A DNA stretch of 64,000 nt, taken from contig CAVZCU010000012.1 in assembly GCA_963773845.1 (NCBI GenBank), forward strand, positions 1,302,001 to 1,366,000. The letters are read 5' to 3'. Origin of the DNA: SIAJ01 sp963773845 (GTDB taxonomy: Bacteria > Planctomycetota > Planctomycetia > Gemmatales > Gemmataceae). Under the pieces are notes generated by a model. That model saw nothing but the letters and a program-made list of their open reading frames with translations, did not search any database and was not told the DNA's origin. The position numbers and the translations under genes are program-made. Position 1 is the stretch's first letter. Every line of letters starts with the position of its first letter. Positions 35,631-44,935 of the stretch are shown in pieces.

Positions 35631-36445
35631 CAAATGTCTCCACGAGCTTTCGCAAGCAGGTCGTCGACACCCAGTGCGCCCGCCCAATGATCCAAATACG
35701 CGGTATCGAGGTGTTCGGATTGCGTTTGAATCACGCCCAGAATGTCCTTCCACTGCTGTTCGGACGCTTCATCCCCGAGCCGGTACCACTGGAGCTTGAA
35801 GAGAATGACGTCTTCGGGCGCATAACAGGCGATGGGCTGACCGGGATCATCGTCGAGGGTGATGAATTGCCTGCGAGCAAACGCGGTCTGTTGATACGGG
35901 TCATCTTTCAGAACAAACACATCAATTTTGAAGCCGGACTCGGGATGCAAAATGTTGAAGGAGAATCGATCGCGAATTGCCAGCCGAACGGCATCCTCCG
36001 AGACGTAGAACGCGTTTGGATCGAAGGCGGCGACGAAATTCGCCTCGCGGCCCGCGAACGGTTCAACGGTCACGTCGGCGTCGCGAGTCATTCGGCCAAT
36101 TCCGTGCATGGAACTGGCAATCGATCCGCCGATCGCATAGCCGACGCCGAGCCGGTCGAACACGCGAAGAACGTTCCGCAAGACAGGAGCGAATGGTAGT
36201 GCGATCATGTCAGAGTTTGGGATTGGACAATTTGCGGACTCGCCGAGTGACTGGCCTAACCAGTCGGCTCGGATTTCGGCGGGAGTAGCGCTCGGATGCC
36301 GCGTCCTGTAGCCGGCCGAATGGAGCATTCGCACCGTCACCCAATCCTCGCCGAGGTTTCGCCATTTGCGACTCAAAGGCATGCGCCGATACGCCGCGAT
36401 TAGTCGCTCCTGGACGTCGCGTGATGTATCAACGAGCGCTTTCAT
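35630..36445 (-). CDS. Nucleotidyltransferase-fold protein with extra N-terminal domain
   Basis: The 271-residue open frame joins two parts. Residues 1-75 form a small helical domain (MPLSRKWRNLGEDWVTVRML, HPSATPAEIRADWL) known to me only as a planctomycete short-protein pattern. Residues 80-271 have a nucleotidyltransferase fold: GGSIASSMHG, then RDADVTVEPF with the metal-binding Asp pair, then a hydrophobic KIDVFVL strand. This resembles the AbiEii/MNT-type toxins and enzymes. An ATG for the second part lies in an ATGA context (about 36208), so these may be two coupled genes merged by an indel. It overlaps the aminotransferase gene by 17 bases. Confidence 0.65.
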   Translation of the reverse strand: MKALVDTSRDVQERLIAAYRRMPLSRKWRNLGEDWVTVRMLHSAGYRTRHPSATPAEIRADWLGQSLGESANCPIPNSDMIALPFAPVLRNVLRVFDRLGVGYAIGGSIASSMHGIGRMTRDADVTVEPFAGREANFVAAFDPNAFYVSEDAVRLAIRDRFSFNILHPESGFKIDVFVLKDDPYQQTAFARRQFITLDDDPGQPIACYAPEDVILFKLQWYRLGDEASEQQWKDILGVIQTQSEHLDTAYLDHWAGALGVDDLLAKARGDI

Positions 36446-36884
36446 TCAGTACCTCGCCCATGCTCTTGTCCAGCACCGCCAGCATCTCGTCCAACTGCCC
36501 TTCGGTTACATTCAGCGCCGGTCCGAACGCCAGCCAGTGCGGATCGAAACGACAGAGCAGGCCATTCGCGAGCGCTCGGCGGCCGACCTGGAGTCCAAAG
36601 CCGGGATTTGTCGGGAAGCGTTCCTTGGTCCGAACGTCCTTGACGAATTCAATCCCCTGGAGCAATCCCTTGCCGCGAATGTCGCCGATCACGCCATACT
36701 TCGCCGCCAGTTTCTCGAAGCCGGTTCGCAATAGTGCGCCCTGTTTGCGAACATTGGCGCAGAGATCGTTGTCTAGTATTTCGCGAAGGACAGCGATGCC
36801 GGCGGCGGCACGAAACCGGGTTGCCCTCGAACGTATGTCCCTCGACAAAGCCGGGGTTCGTCTCGATCGGTCCCCAGAACGCAT
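36429..36884 (-). CDS. Class III aminotransferase, C-terminal fragment
   Basis: Last part of the aminotransferase gene spanning 36429-37822. The true register begins near 36812 with AAAGIAVLREILDNDLCANV, then YGVIGDIRGKGLLQGIEFV and the C-terminal small domain RFDPHWLAFGPALNVTEGQL. The break with the middle fragment is an extra base in the sequence that should read GNPVSAAAG. It overlaps the downstream nucleotidyltransferase frame by 17 bases. Confidence 0.75.
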   Translation of the reverse strand: MRSGDRSRRTPALSRDIRSRATRFRAAAGIAVLREILDNDLCANVRKQGALLRTGFEKLAAKYGVIGDIRGKGLLQGIEFVKDVRTKERFPTNPGFGLQVGRRALANGLLCRFDPHWLAFGPALNVTEGQLDEMLAVLDKSMGEVLNESAR

Positions 36885-37311
36885 CGGCGATCGGCTTGCG
36901 GCAGATCATGGCCGATAGCGGAGCAAATCCACCGCTCAAGCCCTTCGCGGTGCAGATCACATCGGGCAAGACACCGAACGTCTCGGCCGCGAACATCTGC
37001 CCCGTGCGGCCCATGCCCGTGATGATCTCGTCGAAGATCAGGAGGACATTATTTCGAGTGCACACGTCACGCAAAATCTTCAGATACTCTGGCGGTGGGT
37101 CGATGATTCCGCCCGTGTGGCCGATCGGCTCGACGAGGACGGCCGCAACCGTTGCCGGATCTTCCATCTCGATGACATCGTTGACCAGCGTGGCACAAGT
37201 GATCTCACACGACGGATAACTCTTGCCGAATGGACAGCGGTAGCATGTCGGTGGAAAAACATGCAGAAAGCCTGGAGCCAATGGCTCATTCACTGTCTTG
37301 CGACTCTTCAA
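36649..37311 (-). CDS. Class III aminotransferase, middle fragment
   Basis: Central part of the PLP-dependent aminotransferase. It starts in register near 37310 (KSRKTVNEPLAPGFLHVFPP), then a Cys-rich segment CYRCPFGKSYPSCEITC common in this subgroup. The large-domain signature is LLIFDEIITGMGRTGQMFA. The PLP lysine lies in CTAKGLSGGFAPLSAM, and GHTFEGNPVS follows. The register is lost again near 36810. All class III hallmarks are present, so the enzyme is probably active once the two indels are corrected. Confidence 0.8.
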   Translation of the reverse strand: MKSRKTVNEPLAPGFLHVFPPTCYRCPFGKSYPSCEITCATLVNDVIEMEDPATVAAVLVEPIGHTGGIIDPPPEYLKILRDVCTRNNVLLIFDEIITGMGRTGQMFAAETFGVLPDVICTAKGLSGGFAPLSAMICRKPIADAFWGPIETNPGFVEGHTFEGNPVSCRRRHRCPSRNTRQRSLRQCSQTGRTIANRLRETGGEVWRDRRHSRQGIAPGD

Positions 37312-37822
37312 GCCGGACGCCGAGAGCGCAGCCCAAGGTCGAACCGTGCCACGACTGATACCGGCTGATGATCTTGTACTTGCCAGGGTTACCCGTGAGG
37401 CGATGATATTGCCGGGCCAGCTTGATCGCCGCTTCGGTCACCTCCGAGCCGGCACATTCGAACTTCACCGTGTTGAGATCGCCCGGCGCGACCGCGGCGA
37501 TCATGTTGGCGAGCTGGACAGCAACTGGATTTGTTCCGTGCATCGGCGGCGAGAAATGGAGTGTATCGAGTTGCTTTCGAATGGCGTCGATCACTCGGCG
37601 ATTGTTATGGCCCACCGAGACCGTGTAAATGCCGGAGAGCGCGTCCCAATAGCGTTTGCCCTGCACGTCCCAATAAAAGACGCCATCGGCCTTTGCCATC
37701 AGGAGTGGGTTCTTCGACCACTCGGCCATCTGATCGCGAACGAAGATTTGGCGGAGGAATTGTTCTTCGATGGCTTGCGCTTCGGTAATCGGTTCGATCA
37801 TGGGCCACGCAATGTTGGACAA
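37286..37822 (-). CDS. Class III aminotransferase, N-terminal fragment
   Basis: First part of a ~460-residue PLP-dependent class III aminotransferase that moves amino groups between an amine or omega-amino acid and a keto acid. It contains KADGVFYWDVQGKRYWDALS (N-terminal strand pair), VGHNNRRVIDAIRKQLDTL, and the cofactor phosphate loop FECAGSEVTEAAIKLARQYH. The frame ends at 37286 because of an extra base near 37312. The gene starts four bases after the LRR gene stops, suggesting shared transcription. Confidence 0.8.
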   Translation of the reverse strand: MSNIAWPMIEPITEAQAIEEQFLRQIFVRDQMAEWSKNPLLMAKADGVFYWDVQGKRYWDALSGIYTVSVGHNNRRVIDAIRKQLDTLHFSPPMHGTNPVAVQLANMIAAVAPGDLNTVKFECAGSEVTEAAIKLARQYHRLTGNPGKYKIISRYQSWHGSTLGCALGVRLEESQDSE

Positions 37823-37826
37823 TCGA

Positions 37827-38855
37827 TCAACGTTTGGAGGTATCGTAGATTTCCAGATCGGGCAGGGCTTCTTTCAAGCGCTTTCGCCCCTCCGGCGTCG
37901 TCTTCGTTCGGGTGAGATTCAGCCGGCGCAAGTCTTTGAAACCTTTCAAATGTTCCAGGCCCGCGTCGCTAATGGCCGTGTCCTCGAGGATGAGCCATTG
38001 CAACTTCGTCAGTGGCACGAGCTGCCGGAGACCTTGATCCGTCACCTTCGTTTCACCCAGATAGAGCCCGGTCAAGTTCTTGAGATCTTTCAGATGCGAA
38101 AGCCCGCCGTCGGTTATTTTGTCTCCACGGAGGCCGAGATACTCCAGTTGCGTCATCCTGCCAATCGTCTTCAAGCCCTTGTCGGTGATTCGTGTCTCGC
38201 CGATCGGCAATTCGCGAAGGTTCTTGAATCGCGTGAGTTGCTCGAGCCCCTCGTCGCCGATGTTCGATTGATAAAGATTGAAGGCGCGGAGGTTCGGCAT
38301 CTCAGGGAGCTTCGCTGCCAAGGCGTCGGTGAAACGCTTGTTGCCAATCGCGAGCTGTTCGAGTTCGGGAAATGCCTGGAGTGCGGGCAAAACGGTTGCG
38401 AGATCCGTGACGTGATCCAGATCGACGTAGACCATGCCGTCCTTGTTCTCACGATACGAGGCGCTCGCAAAGGTCAACTGTGTAATCGCCGCGTAGCGCT
38501 TGCGGTTCAAGAGCTTTCGGGCGGTCTCCGCAACGTGTGAATCGCCGTCGGCAAGCCGACGGAGTTGTCGGCGGGCCGCGGCCACGGCCTTGGCGTTGGA
38601 CCCGTCCGCCAATGATCCGAGAATGCGCATCGCCCGGTCCGATACTTCCGCGCTGCCCTTTTTGGCGGCCTTGGCCAGCTCAGCGACTGCCGCGGGTCCG
38701 GCCTGCTGGAGATGCTTGGCGGCTTGGTCACGCTTCCGGTAGCTGGAGTCATCGAGATTGCGTATCCAATCTCGAATCTGCTGGTCCGATGCCGGCTCAC
38801 TGCGAATGCTCGCCGCGAACAATGCGATCACGAGAATTGCGACCAGCCGCGACAT
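37827..38855 (-). CDS. Secreted leucine-rich-repeat protein
   Basis: The 342-residue protein has a signal peptide (MSRLVAILVIALFAASIRS), a helical region with HEAT-like repeats (about 20-115, RDQAAKHLQQAGPAAVAELA), and about eight leucine-rich repeats (130-335). The repeats are of the 24-residue type with consensus LxxLxLxxTxITDxGLxxL (for example TQLEYLGLRGDKITDGGLSH). Such LRR proteins are common in planctomycetes and probably mediate protein binding outside the cytoplasm. The gene lies 30 bases after the M20 peptidase gene and four before the aminotransferase. Confidence 0.85.
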   Translation of the reverse strand: MSRLVAILVIALFAASIRSEPASDQQIRDWIRNLDDSSYRKRDQAAKHLQQAGPAAVAELAKAAKKGSAEVSDRAMRILGSLADGSNAKAVAAARRQLRRLADGDSHVAETARKLLNRKRYAAITQLTFASASYRENKDGMVYVDLDHVTDLATVLPALQAFPELEQLAIGNKRFTDALAAKLPEMPNLRAFNLYQSNIGDEGLEQLTRFKNLRELPIGETRITDKGLKTIGRMTQLEYLGLRGDKITDGGLSHLKDLKNLTGLYLGETKVTDQGLRQLVPLTKLQWLILEDTAISDAGLEHLKGFKDLRRLNLTRTKTTPEGRKRLKEALPDLEIYDTSKR

Positions 38856-38885
38856 TACTTCCTCGACCTTCGCCGTTCGCGTTAC

Positions 38886-40064
38886 CTATTGTTGGCCGTT
38901 CAGGTAAGTGACCGCGGTCATCGCATACAAGGTCGCCACGCGAACGAGATCATCAATATCGACCCACTCGCTCACTGTATGCTGCCCGCCGGCCCGCGGT
39001 CCGTGCGTGATTGCCGGCACTTTGGCCAGCGAGCTGAAACTATTGCCGTCGTCGACAAACATCTTCGGTCCAACCGGCAACGGCGAGCCGCTCACGGCCG
39101 CGTGGCATTCCTGAAACGCCGTCACCAACGGGTCGGCCGGATTCAATTCAAATGCGCCGCGGATGAACCGCCAATCGCATTCGGCAGTGACGCCGTAATC
39201 ACGCTCGATCCCTGCAACCAGTTCGCGAAACTCGCGCTCGACCTCGGCCGAATCGGTCCCCGGCAGCCAGCGTCGCGTCCCCTCCAGCATACACTCGCCG
39301 GGGTATTGATTGTAGATTTCGCCCGAATGAATCTGGCCCACGAAAGCGCTCGGCTTGCCGGCCAGATTGTCGGGAACCTGTGAGATTCTCGCATCGAGTT
39401 CGCGTAGCCGCTGCACCATGTCGGCGCCGGCCGCGATTACGCTCGGTTCATCCGCCGGCCGCATCACTTCGTGAACCGGCGTACCCTTTCGGCGAAGAAC
39501 AACTCTCCACGTCGCCGAACCGCGGCCGATGACCGGCAAATGCTGATGCAACGGCTCGGGGATCAGGACTGCATCGCCATGGATGCCGCGGCGCATCAGG
39601 TCATCCAGTTGATGACCAAGACCCCAGGGGGCTTCATGCAGATCGTGCCCCGTGAGTAAAACGCTGCCGCGTTCGATCAGGTCCGAGTCACGGAGAGCGC
39701 GAAACGCCTCGATCGCCGCTGCCGTTCCGCCTTTCATATCGCACGAGCCACTGCCGCGAAGCAAGTTGCCCTCGATCGAGGGCGGAACAAACGGAAGATG
39801 AACAACGTCGAGATGGCCGTTGAATTGAATGCACTTGCCCGGACGTCCAGAGTCCAGCCGACAAATCACGGCCGGTGCGGCGGGGTGCGTGGCGGCGTCA
39901 CGCTCGACGCGGAATCCGTCGGATCGAAGCAACTCGGCGAGTGCATCGCAAACGGCCCCCGCCTCACCGGTCGGCGATGGAATGGCGATCAGCCGCTGCG
40001 CGACTTCGAGCAGTCGCTCGCGGCGGATGTGATTTCTGACCACTTGGATCAGCGTGGGCGTCAT
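38886..40064 (-). CDS. M20 family metallopeptidase (ArgE/DapE-like)
   Basis: The 392-residue protein is a zinc-dependent amidohydrolase of the M20 family, which removes acyl groups from or cleaves small peptides and acyl-amino acids. Metal and catalytic motifs are QFNGHLDVVHLP (first His/Asp), GSGSCDMKGGTAA (bridging Asp), TGHDLHEAPWG (the Glu standing in for the usual EE pair) and the C-terminal HTVSEWVDIDDL (His ligand). A lid/dimerisation domain lies at ~190-300. It is cytoplasmic. It is first in a minus-strand series with the LRR protein, aminotransferase, nucleotidyltransferase and SRPBCC genes. Confidence 0.88.
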   Translation of the reverse strand: MTPTLIQVVRNHIRRERLLEVAQRLIAIPSPTGEAGAVCDALAELLRSDGFRVERDAATHPAAPAVICRLDSGRPGKCIQFNGHLDVVHLPFVPPSIEGNLLRGSGSCDMKGGTAAAIEAFRALRDSDLIERGSVLLTGHDLHEAPWGLGHQLDDLMRRGIHGDAVLIPEPLHQHLPVIGRGSATWRVVLRRKGTPVHEVMRPADEPSVIAAGADMVQRLRELDARISQVPDNLAGKPSAFVGQIHSGEIYNQYPGECMLEGTRRWLPGTDSAEVEREFRELVAGIERDYGVTAECDWRFIRGAFELNPADPLVTAFQECHAAVSGSPLPVGPKMFVDDGNSFSSLAKVPAITHGPRAGGQHTVSEWVDIDDLVRVATLYAMTAVTYLNGQQ

Positions 40065-40082
40065 CGCTGTTACCTCGGAATT

Positions 40083-40180
40083 GGCGAGCGTCGAGGCGTC
40101 AGCCCGACGTGGACTTTACTCGACGGCGGGCGTCAACTGATGGTGCAAGGCCACGTCGGGCTGACGCCTCGACGCTCGCC
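40083..40180. repeat. Inverted repeat with 30-bp perfect arms
   Basis: Arms 40083-40112 and 40151-40180 are exact complements (core GCGAGCGTCGAGGCGTCAGC) around a 38-base loop. It lies between the Hsp70-family gene (ending at 40183) and the M20 gene, both on the minus strand. This position fits a terminator for the Hsp70 gene. Confidence 0.88.
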
Positions 40181-40182
40181 GT

Positions 40183-42024
40183 TCACTCCTCGGGCCTTTC
40201 GCGGACGTTGTATTCCAGTTTCCACTTCTCCTTGGCGTCGTGGCTCTGGCACCAGACTTCGAGTTGGCCGACTTCGGTCACTTTCGTGTGAAGGTGAACG
40301 GGCACGACCTTGCCCGGTTGGCCTTCGAGCGTCGCGGAAACGGGACTCAGCTCTTGAATGTCCGGCTCCCATTCTTCGACGATTGTTCCGGCCTGATCCT
40401 CGCGACGGACCGACGATCCCAGGAAGCGAAACACGACTTGCTCGCCAGTCACCAGACCAAACTCCTGGCCGGGCATATCCGCTTCCGTTCCTTCCTCCAT
40501 GCCGAATGGAGCAACGCACAGCGCCTTCATTGGCCGCGACATTCCCGGAATGGCGGGCATCGCGGTCTCCACGCCGATGTAGTATGCCCGTGCCGTCCCG
40601 CCCCGGATACGGACTCCGCGGCCACGGCGAACGAGTCCGTAGTAGGCGGCGCCGCGGGCAACTGAAAGATCGAGATCCGTACCCGTCAGCGTTCGCACCG
40701 CTTCACCCTTCGCTTCCTTCGACCACCGGTTGAGCACGCCGTTGAATCGCTCGCGTAACGGGGTCGCCTTGAATACCCCCCCGTTGAAGAGAATCGCCGT
40801 CGGCAGGCCTGTGGGTGATGCCTTTCGCTTGCGGCCCTTGGGGGGTTCGCGATTCGCCAGGTGCTCCGCTTGTCGAGCGAGGAACGAGGCGAGGTGCTTT
40901 GTCACAGCCGCGTCGGCGACGTACGGCAGACCGAGTTCTTGCAAGCCCGTCGTGCGCTGGCGAACCGGCTCCGCGTCGCGATTGCATTCGGGGAAAAAGC
41001 CATCTAAGATCACGCGCTCGACGTCCGCTCGAAGCAATTCGCCTTTGAGCGTTCCCGCGATAACCTTGCTGCCGCGGCCGAGCACCGTGACCGGTGCGGA
41101 ATCCACTTTCTTGCTACCGAGGATGGTCTCCTTGGCGTGGCGAGTGCTGTGTGCCAATTGCAACATCTGCCCCGCATCGAGCTTGAGCCCCTTGGCCGCA
41201 AACGCCTGAGCGGCCGTATGCGCGAGAGCCAGGTCCATATTGTCGCCGCCGAGCAACAGGTGATCGCCCACGGCGAGTCGGGTGAGGGCCAGGTTGCCGT
41301 TCTCCTCGCTAACCTCGATCAGCGTGAAGTCGGTTGTCCCGCCGCCGACATCGGCCACGAGGATGAGATCGCCGACCCTGACCTGCTCGCGCCAATCTTC
41401 GCCACATGCATCGAGCCACGCGTAAAAGGCCGCCTGCGGTTCTTCGAGAAGCGTCAGGTTTTCGAAGCCCGCGGCCCGTGCGGCCTCGACGGTCAACTCA
41501 CGAGCCACCGCGTCAAATGACGCCGGCACCGTGAGTATAATGTCCTGCTGTTCGAGTCGATGGCCGGCGACGTCCTTGGCAACTTTGGCGTTAAATGCCT
41601 CCGCGAGATGCTTGAGGTAGCGCGTGCTCGCCTCGAGCGGCGAAACTTTGCGGCCGCCCTCGGGGGCTTTCCACGGCAGAATCGGTGCGCGCCGGTCCAC
41701 TCCCGGGTGACACAACCACGACTTGGCGCTGGAAACGAGTCGGGTCGGCACTTGGGAGCCAAAGTTGCGAGCAAACTCGCCGACGCAGTAGTCGCGATTG
41801 GCATCCCAAGGCAGGCGCAGACTTCCGGCGGGCTGCTCATTCGGACCCGGCAAATACAGGAACGACGGCAATAGCTGTCGATCCTCGACGATGCCGGGAT
41901 TAACGACTTGCGGGACGCCAAGCCCTTCGCAGTGCGGGGTATCTTCGCTGCCCGTATCCACGAATGCCAGAGCGCTATTCGTGGTCCCGAGGTCAATCCC
42001 GACGACAAAGCGCGATGCGGCCAT
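40183..42024 (-). CDS. Hsp70 family (DnaK-like) protein
   Basis: The protein, about 613 residues from the ATG at 42024, has an actin-like ATPase domain. It shows FVVGIDLGTTNSALAF (phosphate 1), VADVGGGTTDFTLIEV (phosphate 2) and a helical connect segment with LLEEPQAAFYAWL. The C-terminal third is beta-rich but unlike the canonical DnaK substrate domain, and the EEVD-type tail is absent. It therefore belongs to the atypical Hsp70 group. The ATG at 42024 has AGGAG five bases before it; an upstream Met adds ten residues. It is divergent from the membrane/spermidine-synthase gene with a 136-base spacer. Confidence 0.88.
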   Translation of the reverse strand: MAASRFVVGIDLGTTNSALAFVDTGSEDTPHCEGLGVPQVVNPGIVEDRQLLPSFLYLPGPNEQPAGSLRLPWDANRDYCVGEFARNFGSQVPTRLVSSAKSWLCHPGVDRRAPILPWKAPEGGRKVSPLEASTRYLKHLAEAFNAKVAKDVAGHRLEQQDIILTVPASFDAVARELTVEAARAAGFENLTLLEEPQAAFYAWLDACGEDWREQVRVGDLILVADVGGGTTDFTLIEVSEENGNLALTRLAVGDHLLLGGDNMDLALAHTAAQAFAAKGLKLDAGQMLQLAHSTRHAKETILGSKKVDSAPVTVLGRGSKVIAGTLKGELLRADVERVILDGFFPECNRDAEPVRQRTTGLQELGLPYVADAAVTKHLASFLARQAEHLANREPPKGRKRKASPTGLPTAILFNGGVFKATPLRERFNGVLNRWSKEAKGEAVRTLTGTDLDLSVARGAAYYGLVRRGRGVRIRGGTARAYYIGVETAMPAIPGMSRPMKALCVAPFGMEEGTEADMPGQEFGLVTGEQVVFRFLGSSVRREDQAGTIVEEWEPDIQELSPVSATLEGQPGKVVPVHLHTKVTEVGQLEVWCQSHDAKEKWKLEYNVRERPEE

Positions 42025-42160
42025 GTCGCTCCTTTCACTGATGAATTCCGACAACTAGACGATATTTTATGCATTTGGTCGAGTAGCGCGTTGTCGGCGG
42101 CCCCTATCGTGACTGATATTACTACCCGTAGGCTTTACCGGACGCTGCTGGATTCACTTC

Positions 42161-44935
42161 ATGAGCACTGCTGCCCTTGCGCGCACCGTTCCGGCCGGGA
42201 TATTGGTCGGACTCGGAGCGGTCGTTTTTCTGGCTAACGCCGGCTTGCTGGTCTTACAACTCCTCGCTGGGCGCTATCTCGCGCCCTTTATCGGTTCGTC
42301 GGTCGAGACCTGGACGTGCGTCATCGGCGTGTTTCTCACTGGCATCGCCCTGGGCAATCATTTTGGCGGCCGAATCGCCGACCGCTCGCCGGCAACGAAT
42401 ACTCTCGGCAAGCTTCTCATTGTCGGAGCGATCAGCTCGCTTTCACTGATTCTCTGGTGGATCGTCTGCCAACGCACGAGCTTCGATCGAGCGCTGCCGC
42501 TTGGTCCGCGGATCCCCATGCTCACGTTGTTATTCTGTCTCCCGCCGGCAGTCGTTCTCAGCCTGCTGACGCCACTGACGATCAAGTTGATGCTCCCGGA
42601 TGTGACAAAAGCGGGCCGAATCGCCGGCCTGGTTTTCGCATTGAGCACACTCGGTTGTCTCTTGGGCAACTATCTGACCGGCTTTTGGCTGATGGCCGAT
42701 TATACGTTGAACACAATCACCTTTGGCGTGGCAATCGGCTTGGGTTTGCTCGCCGTACCGATGTTTGTGGCGAATTATCGCCTTACGCCGGCGGTGAACA
42801 ATTCCACCGCGTCGACGAAACCGAAAGCGCCCGCTGTTGTTGACGACCCGATGGGGTTTCGTCGCAATGTGCGGCTGGCATTCGCCGTTGTGTTTGTCGC
42901 CAGCTTTTGCGGCATGTCGCTGGAGTTAGCCGGCTTCCGCGTCCTCGCGCCGATCCTGGGCGTATCGCTGTATACATGGACTGGCATTATCGGCGTCATG
43001 CTCGCCGGCACCGCCTGTGGCAATTACCTGGGCGGGGTATTGGCGGATCGCGGCTCGAAGGCGGCGCTTCAGCGGATCGGACTGGTTCTGGGCACCGCGG
43101 CCGGATTCGCGGGTGGCCCAGCGCTCGTTCGCACCTTTCGGCTCGATGATTTCCCCGCCGAGGGTGGGATCAGTTGGTGGGCTCTTCGCATCCTCGGCGC
43201 GATCGGGGGATGCGCCCTTGTCTTGTGGGCCAATCGCATCTCCCGGACACGCCGCGGCTACGTGCACAACCTTTTTGCGATCGGGGCGGCGATTGGATTC
43301 ACGATTGCCCATCCCGTCGCCCGGGCATTCGGCCGACTCTTTGGCGTCGACGACATGTTCGAGCGATTTGACGACGCCAATTCGTTGCTCCATTTCGATC
43401 TGGGATCGCTGGTCGCACATACCTGTGGCGCGTTGATCGGGGGCATCATTTCCCTCGGACTCGGCTACGATTCACCGCGAGAAGGCAATTCCTCGACGCG
43501 TTCGCCCGTGCTATCGATTTGCCTCTTCTGGGCAGCGCTCTTTACCGGTCTCATCGTGATGATGAGCATGTTCTTCCAGAATCGTCAGGTCGGAATCTTG
43601 GAGCAACTAAACGGCAAGGATTTGGTTTGGAACGTGTTCACATGGACCTTCCTCCTCTTCTTCATACCGATGCTTTGCTTGGGTACGATATCCCCGCAAG
43701 TGATTCGGTTGAGCATCCCAGATACTTCTCATGCCGGCCGAATTGCTGGGAGCGTGTATGCGTGGTCCACCGTTGGGGCGATCGTCGGCACATTTGTGAC
43801 CGGCTACTTCATGATTGACTGGCTCGGTACCGCGCGAGTCCTTTTTGTCTTGTCGCTCGTCCTGTTAGTACTGGCATTCGCGCTGGGAAAACTGTGGAAG
43901 AACACGTCGCTGCTGTTTTCGGGAAGCATGGTTTTCTTCGGTGTGATCGCCGGGTTCTTCCTGATCGGATCCTGGTCTGGACACGAGTCCGCGCATTGGA
44001 GAGAGACGGAAGAAGAAGACGGCGTACGGGTGACGACCGAAAAGAAAAGCGTTCTCGATCTGTCGGTGGAATCCAAGTACTACCGCATACGAGTGTACTC
44101 CTATTACGACATCGCGGGAAATGAAGAGGTTTTGGAATACAGGACCCTGGATCTCGATCATCTGACACACTCCTATTTGCGCCCGGGCGAGCCGACCTGG
44201 CTGGGATACAAGCACGAAGAAGTGCAAGGCGAACTCGTGCGCTATGCCCGCAGCTTGGGTCCTACGGATGTTCTCGTGATTGGCGGCGGCGGGTACACAT
44301 TCCCGCGCTGGCTGGAACTCAAGTTGCCGGACGTCGGCGTGAATGTCGTCGAGATTGACCCGGCGGTCACCGAAGTCGCGCATAGTGCCCTGGGTTTGCC
44401 GCGCGATACCAAGATTCGCACAACCAATATGGATGGCCGGCAGTTCCTCCGCGAACGGGCCAGAAAGGGCCACTACCAGTTGGTCATTCAGGACGCCGTC
44501 AATGACCTCTCAGTTCCATACCACTTGATGACCAAAGAATATAACCAGGCTGTCAAAGAAACGCTGGCGCCGGGCGGGGCCTATCTTTTGACGCTCATCG
44601 ACTCGATCGATCACGGCAAGCTGTGGCGGGCCGCGGTGCACACGATGCGCGAGACGTTCACCCATGTCTGCTTGCTCGATGCCTCCGGCTTTTTGTCGCC
44701 TGGCGATCGCACCGTCTTTATCGTTTACGGGTCCGACAAGCCGGTCGATCTGGCCGAAGTTAAGGCAGTCGCCGAAGAAGCTTACGCACAAGCCGGATCG
44801 CAGAAAAAGGCGTGGATCCACCGGATGAATCCAGGCGACCTCGATCGCTATTTGGCGCGCCAGCCGAAGGTCGTGCTGACCGATCAGTATGCGCCCGTCG
44901 ACAATCTCATGAAGCGAATCTTTCGGGAGAGATAA
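42161..44935 (+). CDS. Membrane protein fused to spermidine-synthase-like domain
   Basis: The 924-residue protein has roughly 15 hydrophobic helices in its first 610 residues, arranged as two or three repeats of a transporter-like unit. Each repeat has ...SVETWTCVIGVFLTGIALGN / VSLYTWTGIIGVMLAGTACGN-type helices. A soluble C-terminal domain follows (~660-924) with a spermidine-synthase-like Rossmann fold: DVLVIGGGGYTFPRWLELKL, VEIDPAVTEVAH and IQDAVNDLSVPYHLMTKEY. Similar fusions are annotated as fused MFS/spermidine synthase. The acceptor-site residues are not clearly those of true spermidine synthases. The stop overlaps the next start (TAATG). Confidence 0.8.
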   Translation: MSTAALARTVPAGILVGLGAVVFLANAGLLVLQLLAGRYLAPFIGSSVETWTCVIGVFLTGIALGNHFGGRIADRSPATNTLGKLLIVGAISSLSLILWWIVCQRTSFDRALPLGPRIPMLTLLFCLPPAVVLSLLTPLTIKLMLPDVTKAGRIAGLVFALSTLGCLLGNYLTGFWLMADYTLNTITFGVAIGLGLLAVPMFVANYRLTPAVNNSTASTKPKAPAVVDDPMGFRRNVRLAFAVVFVASFCGMSLELAGFRVLAPILGVSLYTWTGIIGVMLAGTACGNYLGGVLADRGSKAALQRIGLVLGTAAGFAGGPALVRTFRLDDFPAEGGISWWALRILGAIGGCALVLWANRISRTRRGYVHNLFAIGAAIGFTIAHPVARAFGRLFGVDDMFERFDDANSLLHFDLGSLVAHTCGALIGGIISLGLGYDSPREGNSSTRSPVLSICLFWAALFTGLIVMMSMFFQNRQVGILEQLNGKDLVWNVFTWTFLLFFIPMLCLGTISPQVIRLSIPDTSHAGRIAGSVYAWSTVGAIVGTFVTGYFMIDWLGTARVLFVLSLVLLVLAFALGKLWKNTSLLFSGSMVFFGVIAGFFLIGSWSGHESAHWRETEEEDGVRVTTEKKSVLDLSVESKYYRIRVYSYYDIAGNEEVLEYRTLDLDHLTHSYLRPGEPTWLGYKHEEVQGELVRYARSLGPTDVLVIGGGGYTFPRWLELKLPDVGVNVVEIDPAVTEVAHSALGLPRDTKIRTTNMDGRQFLRERARKGHYQLVIQDAVNDLSVPYHLMTKEYNQAVKETLAPGGAYLLTLIDSIDHGKLWRAAVHTMRETFTHVCLLDASGFLSPGDRTVFIVYGSDKPVDLAEVKAVAEEAYAQAGSQKKAWIHRMNPGDLDRYLARQPKVVLTDQYAPVDNLMKRIFRER

